Positions 51,766 through 61,468 of a stretch of DNA of 64,000 nucleotides are shown here, in pieces. Every line of letters begins with the position of its first letter. Within the stretch, counting starts at the first letter, position 1. The notes beneath the pieces are model-generated. The model was not told the origin of the DNA. It searched no databases and saw only the letters and a program-made list of their open reading frames with translations. Origin of the DNA: Streptomyces sp. XM4193 (lineage in GTDB: Bacteria > Actinomycetota > Actinomycetes > Streptomycetales > Streptomycetaceae); the NCBI RefSeq assembly GCF_023072595.1, contig NZ_JALLGK010000003.1, positions 460,755 to 524,754 on the forward strand, given 5' to 3'. Made by a program: the position numbers and the translations under genes.

Positions 51766-53124
51766 GTGCCCGACTTGTCGCAGATCGTGAAGGCGTACGA
51801 CATCCGCGGAGTGGTTCCCGACCAGTGGGACGAGGCCCTGGCGCAGCTCTTCGGAGCCGCTTTCGTCGAGGTGACCGGGGCGGACGCGATCGTCGTCGGC
51901 CACGATATGCGCCCCTCGTCGCCGGGTCTTTCGCGCGCGTTCGCGCGCGGCGCCGCCGAGCGCGGTGCCGATGTGACCGAAATCGGCCTCTGCTCCACCG
52001 ACCAGCTGTACTTTGCCAGCGGTCAACTCGACCTGCCCGGCGCGATGTTCACCGCGAGCCACAACCCGGCGCAGTACAACGGCATCAAGCTCTGCCGCGC
52101 CGGAGCCGCGCCGGTCGGTCAGGACACCGGGCTCGGCGAGATCCGCGAACTCGTGAAGAGCTGGGCCGAGTCGGGCCCGCCCGCGACCGAGGCACCGGCC
52201 GGCTCGCTGACCACCCGTGACGTCCTCGACGACTACGCCGCCTATCTGCGCGGACTCGTCGACATCGGCGGCATCCGTCCGCTGCGCGTGGTGGTCGACG
52301 CCGGCAACGGCATGGGCGGCCACACCGTGCCGACGGTCTTCGACGGGCTGCCGCTGACGCTGGACGCGATGTACTTCGAGCTGGACGGCACCTTCCCCAA
52401 CCACGAGGCCAACCCGCTCGATCCCGCCAACATCGTCGATCTGCAGCAGCGGGTTCGCGAGACCGGCGCCGACCTCGGCCTTGCCTTCGACGGAGACGCC
52501 GACCGCTGTTTCGTGGTCGACGAGCGGGGCGAGCCGGTCTCCCCCTCCGCGATCACCGCGCTGGTCGCCTCCCGCGAGCTCGCCAAGCACCACGGCGGCA
52601 CGGTCATCCACAACTGCATCACCTCGCACTCCGTGCCCGAGGTGGTCGCCGAAGCGGGCGGCACCGCCGTGCGCACCAGGGTCGGCCACTCCTTCATCAA
52701 GGCCGAGATGGCCAGGACGGGCGCCATCTTCGGCGGCGAGCACTCCGCGCACTACTACTTCCGCGACTTCTGGAACGCCGACACCGGCATGCTCGCCGCG
52801 CTCCACGTGCTCGCCGCGCTCGGCGGACAGCAGGGCCCGCTCTCCGGCCTGGTCGCCGAGTACGACCGCTACGCGAGCTCCGGAGAGATCAACAGCACGG
52901 TCGAGGACCAGGCCGGCCGTCTGGCCGCGGTCGAGGAGACGTACGGCGACCGCGAGGGCGTGACCCTGGACCGGCTGGACGGGCTCACCGTCACCGGACC
53001 GGACTGGTGGTTCAACATCCGCGCCTCCAACACCGAGCCCCTGCTGAGGCTCAACGTCGAGGCGAAGGACGAGGCGGGAGTCCGGCAGGTGCAGGAGGAA
53101 GTGCTGGCGCTCGTACGCGCCTGA
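51766..53124 (+). CDS. manB: Phosphomannomutase/phosphoglucomutase
   Basis: A 452-residue alpha-D-phosphohexomutase. The phosphoserine is Ser98 in MFTASHNPAQYNG, the metal loop is AFDGDADRCFVVD, and the sugar-binding loop is GGEHSAHYYFRD. The phosphate-binding C-terminal loop is IRASNTEPLLRL. It interconverts mannose-6-phosphate and mannose-1-phosphate, linking manA and the guanylyltransferase. GTG 51766 has AGGAGG 8 nt upstream. Confidence 0.96.
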   Translation: MPDLSQIVKAYDIRGVVPDQWDEALAQLFGAAFVEVTGADAIVVGHDMRPSSPGLSRAFARGAAERGADVTEIGLCSTDQLYFASGQLDLPGAMFTASHNPAQYNGIKLCRAGAAPVGQDTGLGEIRELVKSWAESGPPATEAPAGSLTTRDVLDDYAAYLRGLVDIGGIRPLRVVVDAGNGMGGHTVPTVFDGLPLTLDAMYFELDGTFPNHEANPLDPANIVDLQQRVRETGADLGLAFDGDADRCFVVDERGEPVSPSAITALVASRELAKHHGGTVIHNCITSHSVPEVVAEAGGTAVRTRVGHSFIKAEMARTGAIFGGEHSAHYYFRDFWNADTGMLAALHVLAALGGQQGPLSGLVAEYDRYASSGEINSTVEDQAGRLAAVEETYGDREGVTLDRLDGLTVTGPDWWFNIRASNTEPLLRLNVEAKDEAGVRQVQEEVLALVRA

Positions 53125-53130
53125 GGCTCT

Positions 53131-53162
53131 CCGGGCCGCCGGCGACACGGCGGGCGGCCCGG
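53131..53162 (+). terminator. Hairpin after manB
   Basis: Perfect 10-bp arms CCGGGCCGCC and GGCGGCCCGG with a 12-nt loop, 7 bp after the stop. Confidence 0.7.
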
Positions 53163-53395
53163 GTCCGGACGAGTGTCGGCCCGGGCCGTACGTCCCCGGC
53201 GGGCGCACGCCCCGGTCGGCGGCCGGCCCCGGCCCCGGTCCAGCCTCAGCCCCGGCCCCGGTCCGGTGGACGGCGGGTACGAGCCGTGGGCGCGAGCCGC
53301 TGTCGTCGTCCGTCGGTGATCACGCCGGGGAAGTTGCGGGCCGGGCGCCGGCGGTACCCTGGGGCCAGCCGTAAAGCCCACCCGAAGGGACGCTC

Positions 53396-53605
53396 ATGCC
53401 GCTCGAAGCCGGTCTCCTGGAGATCCTCGCCTGTCCGGCATGCCATGCCGCCCTCCGCGAGGAGCCCGCCGAGGCATCCGCAGACGACAAGGACGAGCCC
53501 GGGACCGAGCTGCGCTGCACCGCCGAGGCGGGTTGCGGTCTGGTCTATCCCGTGCGCGACGGCATCCCCGTCCTGCTCGTCGACGAGGCCCGCCGCCCCG
53601 GCTAG
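53396..53605 (+). CDS. Trm112 family zinc-ribbon protein
   Basis: A 69-residue protein with CPACH near the N-terminus and a CTAEAGCGLVYPVRDGIPVLL end, the two halves of a Trm112-type zinc ribbon. Eukaryotic and archaeal Trm112 activates methyltransferases; bacterial copies are poorly characterised. ATG 53396 has AAGGGACG about 5 nt upstream. Confidence 0.85.
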   Translation: MPLEAGLLEILACPACHAALREEPAEASADDKDEPGTELRCTAEAGCGLVYPVRDGIPVLLVDEARRPG

Positions 53606-53771
53606 CGCGCAGGTCCGGGCACGGGCCGCCGGGTCCGGTTCTCCGGGCGCCGGGAGGTCCGGGCCCGCTGCGGCGCGGCAGCCGGCCGCCGACGCACTGC
53701 GAGACGGCGGGCCCGCGCGGTTCCCCGATCCGGCACGATCCAGCGACAGCCCCAGCCGTGAGGAGCAGCCG

Positions 53772-54920
53772 ATGTTGGACGACACGGTCCTGGACGATCC
53801 CGACGCCCTCTCCGCGCTGGACCGCGGCGGGCTGCTGAGGGGCGCGGCCGAGGCCGGCGCGCTCAGCCGCAGTGCGGCCAGGCTCGCCACCGAGTCCGGG
53901 CTGGACGAGCTGCGGCCGGACGGACGTCCGCGTGCGCTGCTGGTCGCGGGGCCCGGGCCGAGCGTCGGCTGCGCGGCCGAGCTGCTCGGCGCGTTCACCA
54001 ACGGTTCCGTTCCGGTCACCCCGCTGCGCCCCTCCGGCGCCGGGGCCTCGGCCGCCGAACTGCGCTGGACGCTGCCGGGTTGGGCCGGCCCGGTGGACCT
54101 GCTCCTGGTTCTGACCCACGACGGGAGCGAGCCGGGTCTGGTGGCGCTGGCCGAGCAGGCGTACCGCCGGGGCTGCACCGTGCTCGCGGTGGCTCCGCCC
54201 ACGGGCGCCGTCAGCGCGACGATCAGCCCGCCGCGTGGCCTGGCCGTACCCCTCGCGACCGCGCCCGGAGCCGCAAGGCTGCAGCACGAGGTGCCGGACG
54301 CCGAGCAGTCGCCGATGGTGCCGGGCGGCCTGTGGGCCCTGCTCACCCCGCTTCTGCTGCTGACCGACCGGCTCGGCCTCGGCCACACCCCGCCCGACGC
54401 CGTACAGGCACTCGCCACCCGGCTCGACGAGGTGGCCGGCCGTTGCGGCCCCGCGATCCCCACCCACGAGAATCCCGCCAAATCGCTGGCGCAGGAGCTC
54501 GCCGACGCGCTTCCGCTGATCTGGAGCGAGACCCCGGTCGCCGACGCGGTGGGCAGGCACTTCGCCACGATGCTCGGCGCCGCTGCCGGCCGGCCCGCCG
54601 CCTGCGCGCCGCTGCCGGAGGCGCTGGTGACCCATCGGGCGCTGCTGAGCGGCGAGTTCGCGGGCGGCCGCGAGGACGACATCTTCCGCGACCGGGTGGA
54701 GGAGCCCGACGCGCTGCGCGCCCTGGCGGTGCTGCTGCACGAGCGGACACCGGCGGCGGACTCCGCCGCACCGGCCGCGCGCGAGCTGGCGCACGCGCAC
54801 TCCGCGGGCGTCACGGAGATCGAGGCGCAGCCGGCGAGCAGCCCGTTGGAAGCCGCCGCGGAGCTCATCGCCACAGCCGATTTCGCCGCGGTTTACCTCG
54901 GGCTCACTCCGAATCCCTGA
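53772..54920 (+). CDS. SIS-domain protein, phosphoglucose/phosphomannose isomerase-like
   Basis: A 382-residue protein with an N-terminal SIS domain (PRALLVAGPGPSVGCAAELL, then DLLLVLTHDGSEPGLVALAEQAY) and a C-terminal half like bacterial PGI/PMI (LPLIWSETPVADAVGRHFATML). It may isomerise a hexose phosphate. It sits between Trm112-like and manA genes, so a role in mannose or glucose phosphate metabolism is likely but unproven. ATG 53772 has GAGGAGC 5 nt upstream. Confidence 0.85.
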   Translation: MLDDTVLDDPDALSALDRGGLLRGAAEAGALSRSAARLATESGLDELRPDGRPRALLVAGPGPSVGCAAELLGAFTNGSVPVTPLRPSGAGASAAELRWTLPGWAGPVDLLLVLTHDGSEPGLVALAEQAYRRGCTVLAVAPPTGAVSATISPPRGLAVPLATAPGAARLQHEVPDAEQSPMVPGGLWALLTPLLLLTDRLGLGHTPPDAVQALATRLDEVAGRCGPAIPTHENPAKSLAQELADALPLIWSETPVADAVGRHFATMLGAAAGRPAACAPLPEALVTHRALLSGEFAGGREDDIFRDRVEEPDALRALAVLLHERTPAADSAAPAARELAHAHSAGVTEIEAQPASSPLEAAAELIATADFAAVYLGLTPNP

Positions 54921-55109
54921 TTTCGCCGCACACTTCGCGCACAGTGCTCGGGGGAGCGCCCGCAGCGCGCCGCGACCCGCTCCGCCACCCGGTCCGAAGC
55001 GACCCCGGCCGACCCCGCCACGGTCGGGAGCAACCCGGGACACGGACGGGCAGCACACTCGGAGCAGGGCCCGGCGCACAACCCGTACAGCACCACCCGG
55101 AGGAACGCA

Positions 55110-56309
55110 GTGGACCGCCTCAGCAACACAGTCCGGCCGTACGCCTGGGGGTCGACCACGGCCCTGCCCGAGCTCCTCAGACAGCCGTCCACCGGCGAAC
55201 CGCAGGCCGAGCTGTGGATGGGCGCGCACCCCGGGGCGCCCTCGCTCGTCGACCGGAACGGCACCCCGACACCGTTGGGCGAGATCATCGCCGCCGACCC
55301 GGTCACCGAGCTCGGCGCCGCGACAGTCGACGCCTTCGGCCCGCGGCTGCCGTTCCTCTTCAAGGTGCTGGCCGCCGGCTCACCGCTGTCCCTCCAGGTC
55401 CATCCCGACCTGGATCAGGCCCGTCGGGGTCATGCGGACGAGGAGCGGCGGGGCGTGCCCGTCTCGGCGTCCGAGCGCAACTACAAGGACGACAACCACA
55501 AGCCCGAACTCATCTGCGCCCTCGGCGAGTTCGAGGGGCTGTGCGGTTTCCGCCCGGCGGACGAGTCCGCCGAGATCATCGCCGCCCTGGAGATCGACGC
55601 CCTCAAGCCGTACGTCGACCTGCTGCACGCGCGCCCCGAGTCCGACGCCCTGCGCGAGATGCTCACCGCGGTGCTCTCCACCGACCGCGCCGAGTTCGCC
55701 GACACCGTACGGATGGCCGCGGCCTCGGCCGAGCGCCTGGGCGCGGCCGGCGGCCCGCACTCCGCCGCCTACGCCGCCTGCGCCGCCGCGGCCCACCACT
55801 ACCCGGGCGACCCCGGCTTCCTGGCCGCACTGCTGCTCAACCACGTACGGCTCCAGCCCGGCGAGGCGCTCTACCTGGGCGCGGGTGTGCCGCACGCCTA
55901 TCTGAGCGGTCTCGGGGTCGAGCTGATGGCCAACTCCGACAACGTGCTGCGCTGCGGCTTCACGCCCAAGCACGTGGACGTGCCCGAGCTGCTGCGCGTT
56001 GTGCGCTTCGAGTCCCGGGACCCGGGAGTGCTGCGCCCCGAGGCGGGCAGCGACGGCGCCGAGGTCTACGGCACTCCCGCGCGCGAGTTCCGGCTCTCGC
56101 GGTACGTACGGGCTCCGGGAGCCGCCGACAGCGAGCCGGCGGCGGGCAGCCCCCAGATCCTGTTCTGCACCGACGGGGAGGTGGAGCTGGTCCGCGCCGA
56201 CGGCGTCGAACTCACCCTCGGGCGCGGGCAGTCCGCGTACCTCGGCGCGAGTGAGGAGGTACGGCTGCGCGGTACGGGCACCGTGTTCCGCGCCGCCGTC
56301 GCGCTCTGA
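55110..56309 (+). CDS. manA: Mannose-6-phosphate isomerase, class I
   Basis: A 399-residue zinc isomerase that interconverts fructose-6-phosphate and mannose-6-phosphate. Metal-binding and active-site parts: SLQVHPDLDQA with Gln and His, NHKPELICAL with Glu, and the later GVPHAYLSGLGVELMANSDNVLR with His and Arg (blocks quoted in part). The N-terminus NTVRPYAWGS is typical. GTG 55110 has GGAGGAA 5 nt upstream. Confidence 0.96.
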   Translation: MDRLSNTVRPYAWGSTTALPELLRQPSTGEPQAELWMGAHPGAPSLVDRNGTPTPLGEIIAADPVTELGAATVDAFGPRLPFLFKVLAAGSPLSLQVHPDLDQARRGHADEERRGVPVSASERNYKDDNHKPELICALGEFEGLCGFRPADESAEIIAALEIDALKPYVDLLHARPESDALREMLTAVLSTDRAEFADTVRMAAASAERLGAAGGPHSAAYAACAAAAHHYPGDPGFLAALLLNHVRLQPGEALYLGAGVPHAYLSGLGVELMANSDNVLRCGFTPKHVDVPELLRVVRFESRDPGVLRPEAGSDGAEVYGTPAREFRLSRYVRAPGAADSEPAAGSPQILFCTDGEVELVRADGVELTLGRGQSAYLGASEEVRLRGTGTVFRAAVAL

Positions 56310-56345
56310 ACATCGCCGCGCACTCGGCGGCCGCCCGGCGGCTCA

Positions 56346-56520
56346 GCGCCCCGCGGAGCTGCGGCCCCGCGCCCCGCGGAGCTGCCGTCGCGGGATGCCG
56401 ACCGGACCCGGTGCACCGTGCCCGACCGGTGTTCGCGGTGCACCCCCTGCCCGTCTCCGACGATCACGCCTCTGACGTGCACGTCTCCGCCGACCACACC
56501 GCCGACGTGCACGCCTCCGG
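56346..56520. repeat. Short direct repeats in the manA-PTS convergent gap
   Basis: GCGCCCCGCGGAGCTGC occurs exactly at 56346-56362 and 56369-56385. Further on, GACGTGCACG plus CTCCG is repeated near 56474 and 56504, each with the palindrome CGTGCACG. No clear terminator is found in the 223-bp gap. Confidence 0.6.
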
Positions 56521-56532
56521 CGTTCCGCGGGG

Positions 56533-58695
56533 TCAGCCGATCTCCCGCAGCACGGCGAGAACCGCCGGGGTGTCGGGTGCGGACTGCAGACGCTCGCGGA
56601 AGTCGCCGTCCATGAGCTTCCTGGACAACTGGGCGAGGATGCGCAGGTGTTCGTCGCCCGCGGCGGCCTCCGGGACGGCGATCATGAAGATCAGTCGGGC
56701 CCTGGTGCCGTCGACCGAGTTCCAGTCGATGCCCTCCGGAGACCGGCTGAAGCCCACGACCGGGGCGGTGACCGCGTCCGTCTTCGCGTGCGGCACGGCG
56801 ATCTCCTCGCCGAGGCCGGTGCTGCCCTGCTCCTCGCGGGCGAGCGCCACCCGTACCAGCTCGGCCTGATCGCGCACCCGGCCGGTACGGGCCAGCAGCG
56901 CGGCCAACTCGCCGATCGCGGCGTCCCGTTCGGTCGCCTCCAGCCGCAGCCCGACGGTCTCGGCGGTGAGGTGGCCGGAGAGCACCTGACCCTCCGGGTC
57001 TGCCTCCGCGCCGTCGCTGTCGCCGCCCTCGGGCCGGTCGCGACGTTCCGTCGGGTGACCGGCCGCCGTGTCGCTGTTGTCCGTACGGGTCCCGGCGGTG
57101 CCGGTGCTCGCGGCCGCCGCGGGGGCCCTACCGGCCGCGGCCGGTACCGCACCCGTCGAGCTGCCGGTCGACGCACCGACGCCGGCCGCCGCGGTCGCCG
57201 CAGCCGTCGCCTTCGCCGGTTCGGGTGTGTCAGCCCGTCCCCTCCGGCCCGTCAGCTCGACCAGAGTCACGGTCGCCAGTGCGGTGACCAGCGTTCCGGC
57301 GATCACCGCCACGAAGAACATCGGCACCCCGCCGACGGCCTGGAGCACGGCGACGATCGGTCCGCCGTGCGGCACCGCGTCGGTGACTCCCGCCAGCCCC
57401 GCGATCCCTCCGGCGACCGCGCCGCCGAGCATGTTCGCGGGGATGACCTGGGCGGGCCTGGCGGCCGCGAACGGGATGGCGCCCTCGGAGATGCCGAAGA
57501 AGCCCATGAAGAGCGCGGCCATTCCCGTCTCGCGCTCCTGGTCGTCGTACAGCCGCCGGCGCACCAGCGTCGCCAGCCCCTGGCCGAGCGGCATGACCGG
57601 GATGGCGGCGGCGCACATGCCCATCACCGCGAGGTTGCCCGACTCGATCAGTCCGGCACCGAAGAGGAACGCCGTCTTGTTGACCGGCCCGCCCATGTCG
57701 AAGGCGATCATCAGGCCGAGGAGGGCGCCGAGCCAGATCGCGTTGGTGCCCGTCATACCGCCGAGCCACTCGGTGAGCGTCTCGAAGACCCAGGCGATGG
57801 GCCGGCCGATCACCGAGATCACGAAGAGTCCGAGCGCCACCGTGGAGAAGATCGGGATCACGATGATCGGCATGATCGGCTGGGCGAACTTCGGGACCCG
57901 CACCTTCTTGATCAGCCGCACCAGGTGTCCGGCGAGGAAACCGGTCACGATCGCGCCGATGAACCCGGCCCCGGCCTCGGAGTCGTAGAGCGACCCCTCG
58001 TTGACGATCCAGCCCGCGATCATGCCCGGCGCCAGCGCCGGCCGGTCCCCGATCGCGTACGCGATGTAGCCGGAGAGGATCGGGACCATCAGCTGGAACC
58101 CGATGACGCCGATGTCGTTGACGTGCTGCCAGTAGGAGCCGTCCGGGATGACCAGTCCGCCCTCGGCGCTCGTCTGGCCGCCGATGGCCAGCGACAGCGC
58201 GATCAGCAGTCCGCCGACGACCACGAACGGGATCATGTACGAGACGCCGTTCATCAGCGCCTTGTACGTCAGACTCCGCCCGCCGCCCTCCGCGCCGCCG
58301 CTGCTCCCGCCCCGGGAGCCGGACCCGCTCCCGCCGCCACGGTGGACGGGGGCGGTGCGCACCCGTTCGATCAGCTGCTCCGGGTGACTGATGCCCTCGG
58401 AGACGCCGACGGCCAGTACGCGCTTGCCGGTGAAGCGGTCGAGGTCGACTTCCTTGTCCGCCGCGATGATGACGTACTCCGCATTGCTGACATCGTTGTC
58501 AGACAGTGCGTTCTCGGCCCCGATCGAGCCCTGCGTCTCCACCTTGACGGAGATGCCCGCGGCCTGTGCCGCCTGCGTCAGCTTCTCGGCTGCCATATAG
58601 GTGTGTGCGATGCCGGTGGGACACGCGGTGACGGCGAGCAGGCGCGGACCGGCGCCGTCCGCCTCCGTGTCACGAGGTTCCGGAGTGGGGGACAC
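56533..58695 (-). CDS. Fructose-type PTS permease EIIBCA (single chain)
   Basis: A 720-residue phosphotransferase permease with domains in the order IIB-IIC-IIA. IIB has Cys25 in AVTACPTGIAHTYMAAEKL (phosphocysteine). IIC spans about residues 140-480 with many membrane helices, including GFFGISEGAIPFAAARP, a conserved fructose-family segment. IIA (from about residue 570) has the phospho-His in EIAVPHAKTDAV. A Gly/Ser and an Ala/Thr linker separate domains. It imports and phosphorylates fructose or a similar sugar. GTG 58695 follows GGAG about 6 nt upstream. No fruK or regulator is adjacent, which is unusual for a fructose operon. Confidence 0.93.
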   Translation of the reverse strand: MSPTPEPRDTEADGAGPRLLAVTACPTGIAHTYMAAEKLTQAAQAAGISVKVETQGSIGAENALSDNDVSNAEYVIIAADKEVDLDRFTGKRVLAVGVSEGISHPEQLIERVRTAPVHRGGGSGSGSRGGSSGGAEGGGRSLTYKALMNGVSYMIPFVVVGGLLIALSLAIGGQTSAEGGLVIPDGSYWQHVNDIGVIGFQLMVPILSGYIAYAIGDRPALAPGMIAGWIVNEGSLYDSEAGAGFIGAIVTGFLAGHLVRLIKKVRVPKFAQPIMPIIVIPIFSTVALGLFVISVIGRPIAWVFETLTEWLGGMTGTNAIWLGALLGLMIAFDMGGPVNKTAFLFGAGLIESGNLAVMGMCAAAIPVMPLGQGLATLVRRRLYDDQERETGMAALFMGFFGISEGAIPFAAARPAQVIPANMLGGAVAGGIAGLAGVTDAVPHGGPIVAVLQAVGGVPMFFVAVIAGTLVTALATVTLVELTGRRGRADTPEPAKATAAATAAAGVGASTGSSTGAVPAAAGRAPAAAASTGTAGTRTDNSDTAAGHPTERRDRPEGGDSDGAEADPEGQVLSGHLTAETVGLRLEATERDAAIGELAALLARTGRVRDQAELVRVALAREEQGSTGLGEEIAVPHAKTDAVTAPVVGFSRSPEGIDWNSVDGTRARLIFMIAVPEAAAGDEHLRILAQLSRKLMDGDFRERLQSAPDTPAVLAVLREIG

Positions 58696-58844
58696 GAGGT
58701 GCTCCTAGCTCGTCGGCTGCGGGTGTTCGTCAGGATCGTACGGCCCCTCCCACCTCACTGGGCAACACCTCGGGCTGGCCGAAAGCGAACGACCCCGTGC
58801 CCTGCACGACGTCCGATTCGCCGCCCTTTGCCCCCGCCCCGGAC

Positions 58845-58873
58845 CTCGACGCATTGACCCGACCGTGTAGATT
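58845..58873 (+). promoter_or_regulatory. Candidate ahcY promoter with long leader
   Basis: CTCGAC (58845-58850) and TAGATT (58868-58873) are 17 bp apart. Start at about 58880 gives a leader near 214 nt before ahcY. That leader contains several possible stems (for example GGAC/GTCC arms around CAGTGT) and a GAGCAGCTC palindrome that overlaps the ribosome binding site. I do not recognise a known riboswitch. The rest of the 398-bp gap holds no gene. Confidence 0.45.
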
Positions 58874-59093
58874 CTGGGGTCACAGACGTCGCTGCTGATG
58901 GCGGTCGGGCGCGCACCCAGTGGGCGGCCGAGGGAGAGAGGGCCTCCGACGGACTGCGTTGCGGCCAGGGACCAGTGTGTCCAGAGGTCGGACGGGGCGG
59001 AGTTGAAGAATCCCGGTCCCGGCCTTCATCATCTGCCCGCTGCCGCAGACCAGACAGCCTTCACTCACCCTCGACACCGAGGAGCAGCTCGTA

Positions 59094-60548
59094 ATGACGA
59101 CCGACAGCGCCCAGGACTTCAAGGTCGCGGACCTCTCGCTCGCAGCCTTCGGCCGCAAGGAGATCTCGCTCGCCGAGCACGAGATGCCCGGCCTGATGGC
59201 GATCCGCGCGGAGTACGCCGCCTCGCAGCCGCTCGCAGGGGCGCGCATCACGGGTTCGTTGCACATGACGGTCCAGACGGCCGTGCTCATCGAGACCCTG
59301 GTCGCCCTCGGCGCCGAGGTCCGCTGGGCCTCCTGCAACATCTTCTCCACCCAGGACCACGCCGCGGCCGCCATCGCGGTCGGCCCCGAAGGCACTCCGG
59401 ACAGCCCGCAGGGCGTGCCCGTCTTCGCCTGGAAGGGCGAGACGCTGGAGGAGTACTGGTGGTGCACCGAGCAGGCGCTGACCTGGGCCGGCACCCCCAC
59501 CGGCGGCCCGAACATGATCCTGGACGACGGCGGTGACGCCACACTCCTCGTCCACAAGGGCGTCGAGTACGAGAAGGACGGCAAGGCTCCCGCGGTCGAG
59601 ACCGCGGAGAACGACGAGCACCGCTGCATTCTCGAGCTCCTCAACCGCACCCTGGCCGAGAACCCGCAGAAGTGGACCCAGCTCGCCTCGGAGATCCGCG
59701 GCGTGACCGAGGAGACCACCACCGGCGTCCACCGCCTGTACGAGATGCACCAGGCCGGTGGCCTGCTCTTCCCGGCGATCAACGTCAACGACGCCGTCAC
59801 CAAGTCGAAGTTCGACAACAAGTACGGCTGCCGCCACTCCCTGGTGGACGGCATCAACCGCGCCACCGACGTGCTCATCGGCGGCAAGACCGCCGTGATC
59901 TGCGGCTACGGCGACGTCGGCAAGGGCTCCGCGGAGTCCCTGCGCGCCCAGGGCGCCCGGGTGATCGTCACCGAGATCGACCCGATCTGCGCCCTCCAGG
60001 CCGCGATGGACGGCTACCAGGTCGCCACTCTCGACGACGTGATCGAGACCGCCGACATCTTCATCACCACGACCGGCAACAAGGACATCATCATGGCCGC
60101 GGACATGGCCAAGATGAAGCACCAGGCCATCGTCGGGAACATCGGCCACTTCGACAACGAGCTCGACATGGCCGGTCTCGCGAAGATCGACGGCATCGTC
60201 AAGGACGAGGTCAAGCCGCAGGTGCACACCTGGACCTTCCCGGGCGGCAAGAAGATCATCGTGCTGTCCGAGGGCCGCCTGCTGAACCTGGGCAACGCCA
60301 CCGGCCACCCCTCGTTCGTGATGTCCAACTCCTTCGCGAACCAGACGATCGCCCAGATCGAGCTCTTCACCAAGCAGGAGGAGTACCCGACCGACGTCTA
60401 CGTGCTCCCCAAGAAGCTGGACGAGAAGGTCGCCCGACTCCACCTGGACGCCCTCGGCGTCAAGCTCACGACGCTCCGCAAGGACCAGGCGGACTACATC
60501 GGCGTACCGGTCGAGGGCCCGTACAAGCCCGACCACTACCGCTACTGA
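59094..60548 (+). CDS. ahcY: Adenosylhomocysteinase
   Basis: A 484-residue NAD-dependent enzyme splitting S-adenosylhomocysteine into adenosine and homocysteine, part of the activated methyl cycle. Seen: [15 protein letters not shown] (substrate site), [18 protein letters not shown], the NAD motif [19 protein letters not shown] and the C-terminal KPDHYRY. The extended insert of actinobacterial and eukaryotic-like members is present in the region near [17 protein letters not shown] 59094 has GAGGAG about 9 nt upstream. Confidence 0.98.
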   Translation: MTTDSAQDFKVADLSLAAFGRKEISLAEHEMPGLMAIRAEYAASQPLAGARITGSLHMTVQTAVLIETLVALGAEVRWASCNIFSTQDHAAAAIAVGPEGTPDSPQGVPVFAWKGETLEEYWWCTEQALTWAGTPTGGPNMILDDGGDATLLVHKGVEYEKDGKAPAVETAENDEHRCILELLNRTLAENPQKWTQLASEIRGVTEETTTGVHRLYEMHQAGGLLFPAINVNDAVTKSKFDNKYGCRHSLVDGINRATDVLIGGKTAVICGYGDVGKGSAESLRAQGARVIVTEIDPICALQAAMDGYQVATLDDVIETADIFITTTGNKDIIMAADMAKMKHQAIVGNIGHFDNELDMAGLAKIDGIVKDEVKPQVHTWTFPGGKKIIVLSEGRLLNLGNATGHPSFVMSNSFANQTIAQIELFTKQEEYPTDVYVLPKKLDEKVARLHLDALGVKLTTLRKDQADYIGVPVEGPYKPDHYRY

Positions 60549-60613
60549 TCGACACACCGTCCCGGCGCCGCGCTCCGGCCGACCCGCCGGGACCGGTGTG
60601 AAAACGCAGGTCC

Positions 60614-60644
60614 CGCCCCCGTCCCGGAATCCGGGTCGGGGGCG
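60614..60644 (+). terminator. ahcY terminator or attenuator
   Basis: Arms CGCCCCCG-T-CCCGG and CCGGG-T-CGGGGGCG (60614-60627, 60631-60644), one T-T mismatch, 3-nt loop. It ends 20 bp before the next start, so it may also affect that gene. Confidence 0.75.
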
Positions 60645-60664
60645 AGGCGTATCGAGGAACCACC

Positions 60665-61279
60665 ATGCCCCGCGGTCGCTACTCGCTCCACGACACCCAT
60701 GACCACGCTCCTCTCGGCGAAGAACACTTCCAGTGCGCCACCGGCCCCTCCGGCTGGCGCTACTACTCCCGGACCACCACCGCGTCCGGGGACGAAACGG
60801 GCTCGACGGATCTGACCCTGGACGAGCTCGGCCGCCCGATCCGTCTCCAACTCCAGGCCTCCGGCTGGCAGGTGCGGGGCGCCGCGCTCGACGGGGTCAC
60901 CTGGGTCCGCAGCGACCCGGAGGGCGACCACGCCCAACAGGGCAACGCCGCCGCCCACGGCTTCGCCGGCGGCTCGCCGGCCTTCCTCATCGCGACCGCA
61001 CGACTGCTGCGGCTCGCGCCCCGCGCGGAGGCCACCCGGGTACGACTCGTCGCCCTCACCCCTCCCGTGCTCGCGCCGCTGACGGTCGACCAGTCCTGGT
61101 CACTGGTGGAAACGGAAACACACACCACTGACAACGGTCCGCTGACTGTGGAGAACTACCGGATCAACGATCTGCAGACCGGCGAACAGCAGCTCGTCCA
61201 CATCGCCGGTGACGTGGTGCTCGCGGCGCCGGGCATCGAGCTGGAGGAACTGGAGTCCCCTCCCTCGGTCTTCCTCTGA
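60665..61279 (+). CDS. Hypothetical protein of unknown function
   Basis: A 204-residue protein with no signal peptide. It has alternating beta segments (GWRYYSRTTTA, LTLDELGRPIRLQLQASGWQ, GAALDGVTWVR, LVALTPPVLAPLTVDQSW), a little like putative glycolipid-binding beta-barrels, but I cannot place it with confidence. It ends LEELESPPSVFL. ATG 60665 follows GAGGAACC at 3 nt. It lies just behind ahcY and its hairpin, so it could be read through from ahcY. Confidence 0.75.
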   Translation: MPRGRYSLHDTHDHAPLGEEHFQCATGPSGWRYYSRTTTASGDETGSTDLTLDELGRPIRLQLQASGWQVRGAALDGVTWVRSDPEGDHAQQGNAAAHGFAGGSPAFLIATARLLRLAPRAEATRVRLVALTPPVLAPLTVDQSWSLVETETHTTDNGPLTVENYRINDLQTGEQQLVHIAGDVVLAAPGIELEELESPPSVFL

Positions 61280-61468
61280 CCGCCCATCGCCCGACCGCCC
61301 CCCCCGCCCGCCTGCCCCTCGCCCAGCCGCGTTTCCCCGGCCGCCTTTCGCCCGGCCATCTGACCGTCGAGCCATCTGCCGCCCACCGTCCAGCCGACTT
61401 CTGCCCCGCTCGCCGTCCCGAGCGACGTGGGAACGGAGCGCCGTGGCCAGCACCGAGAACACTGAGCC

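Noticed and set aside
58880..59093. S-adenosylhomocysteine riboswitch before ahcY
   Set aside because: I looked for the conserved SAH riboswitch core and did not find it. Only a generic structured leader is supported.
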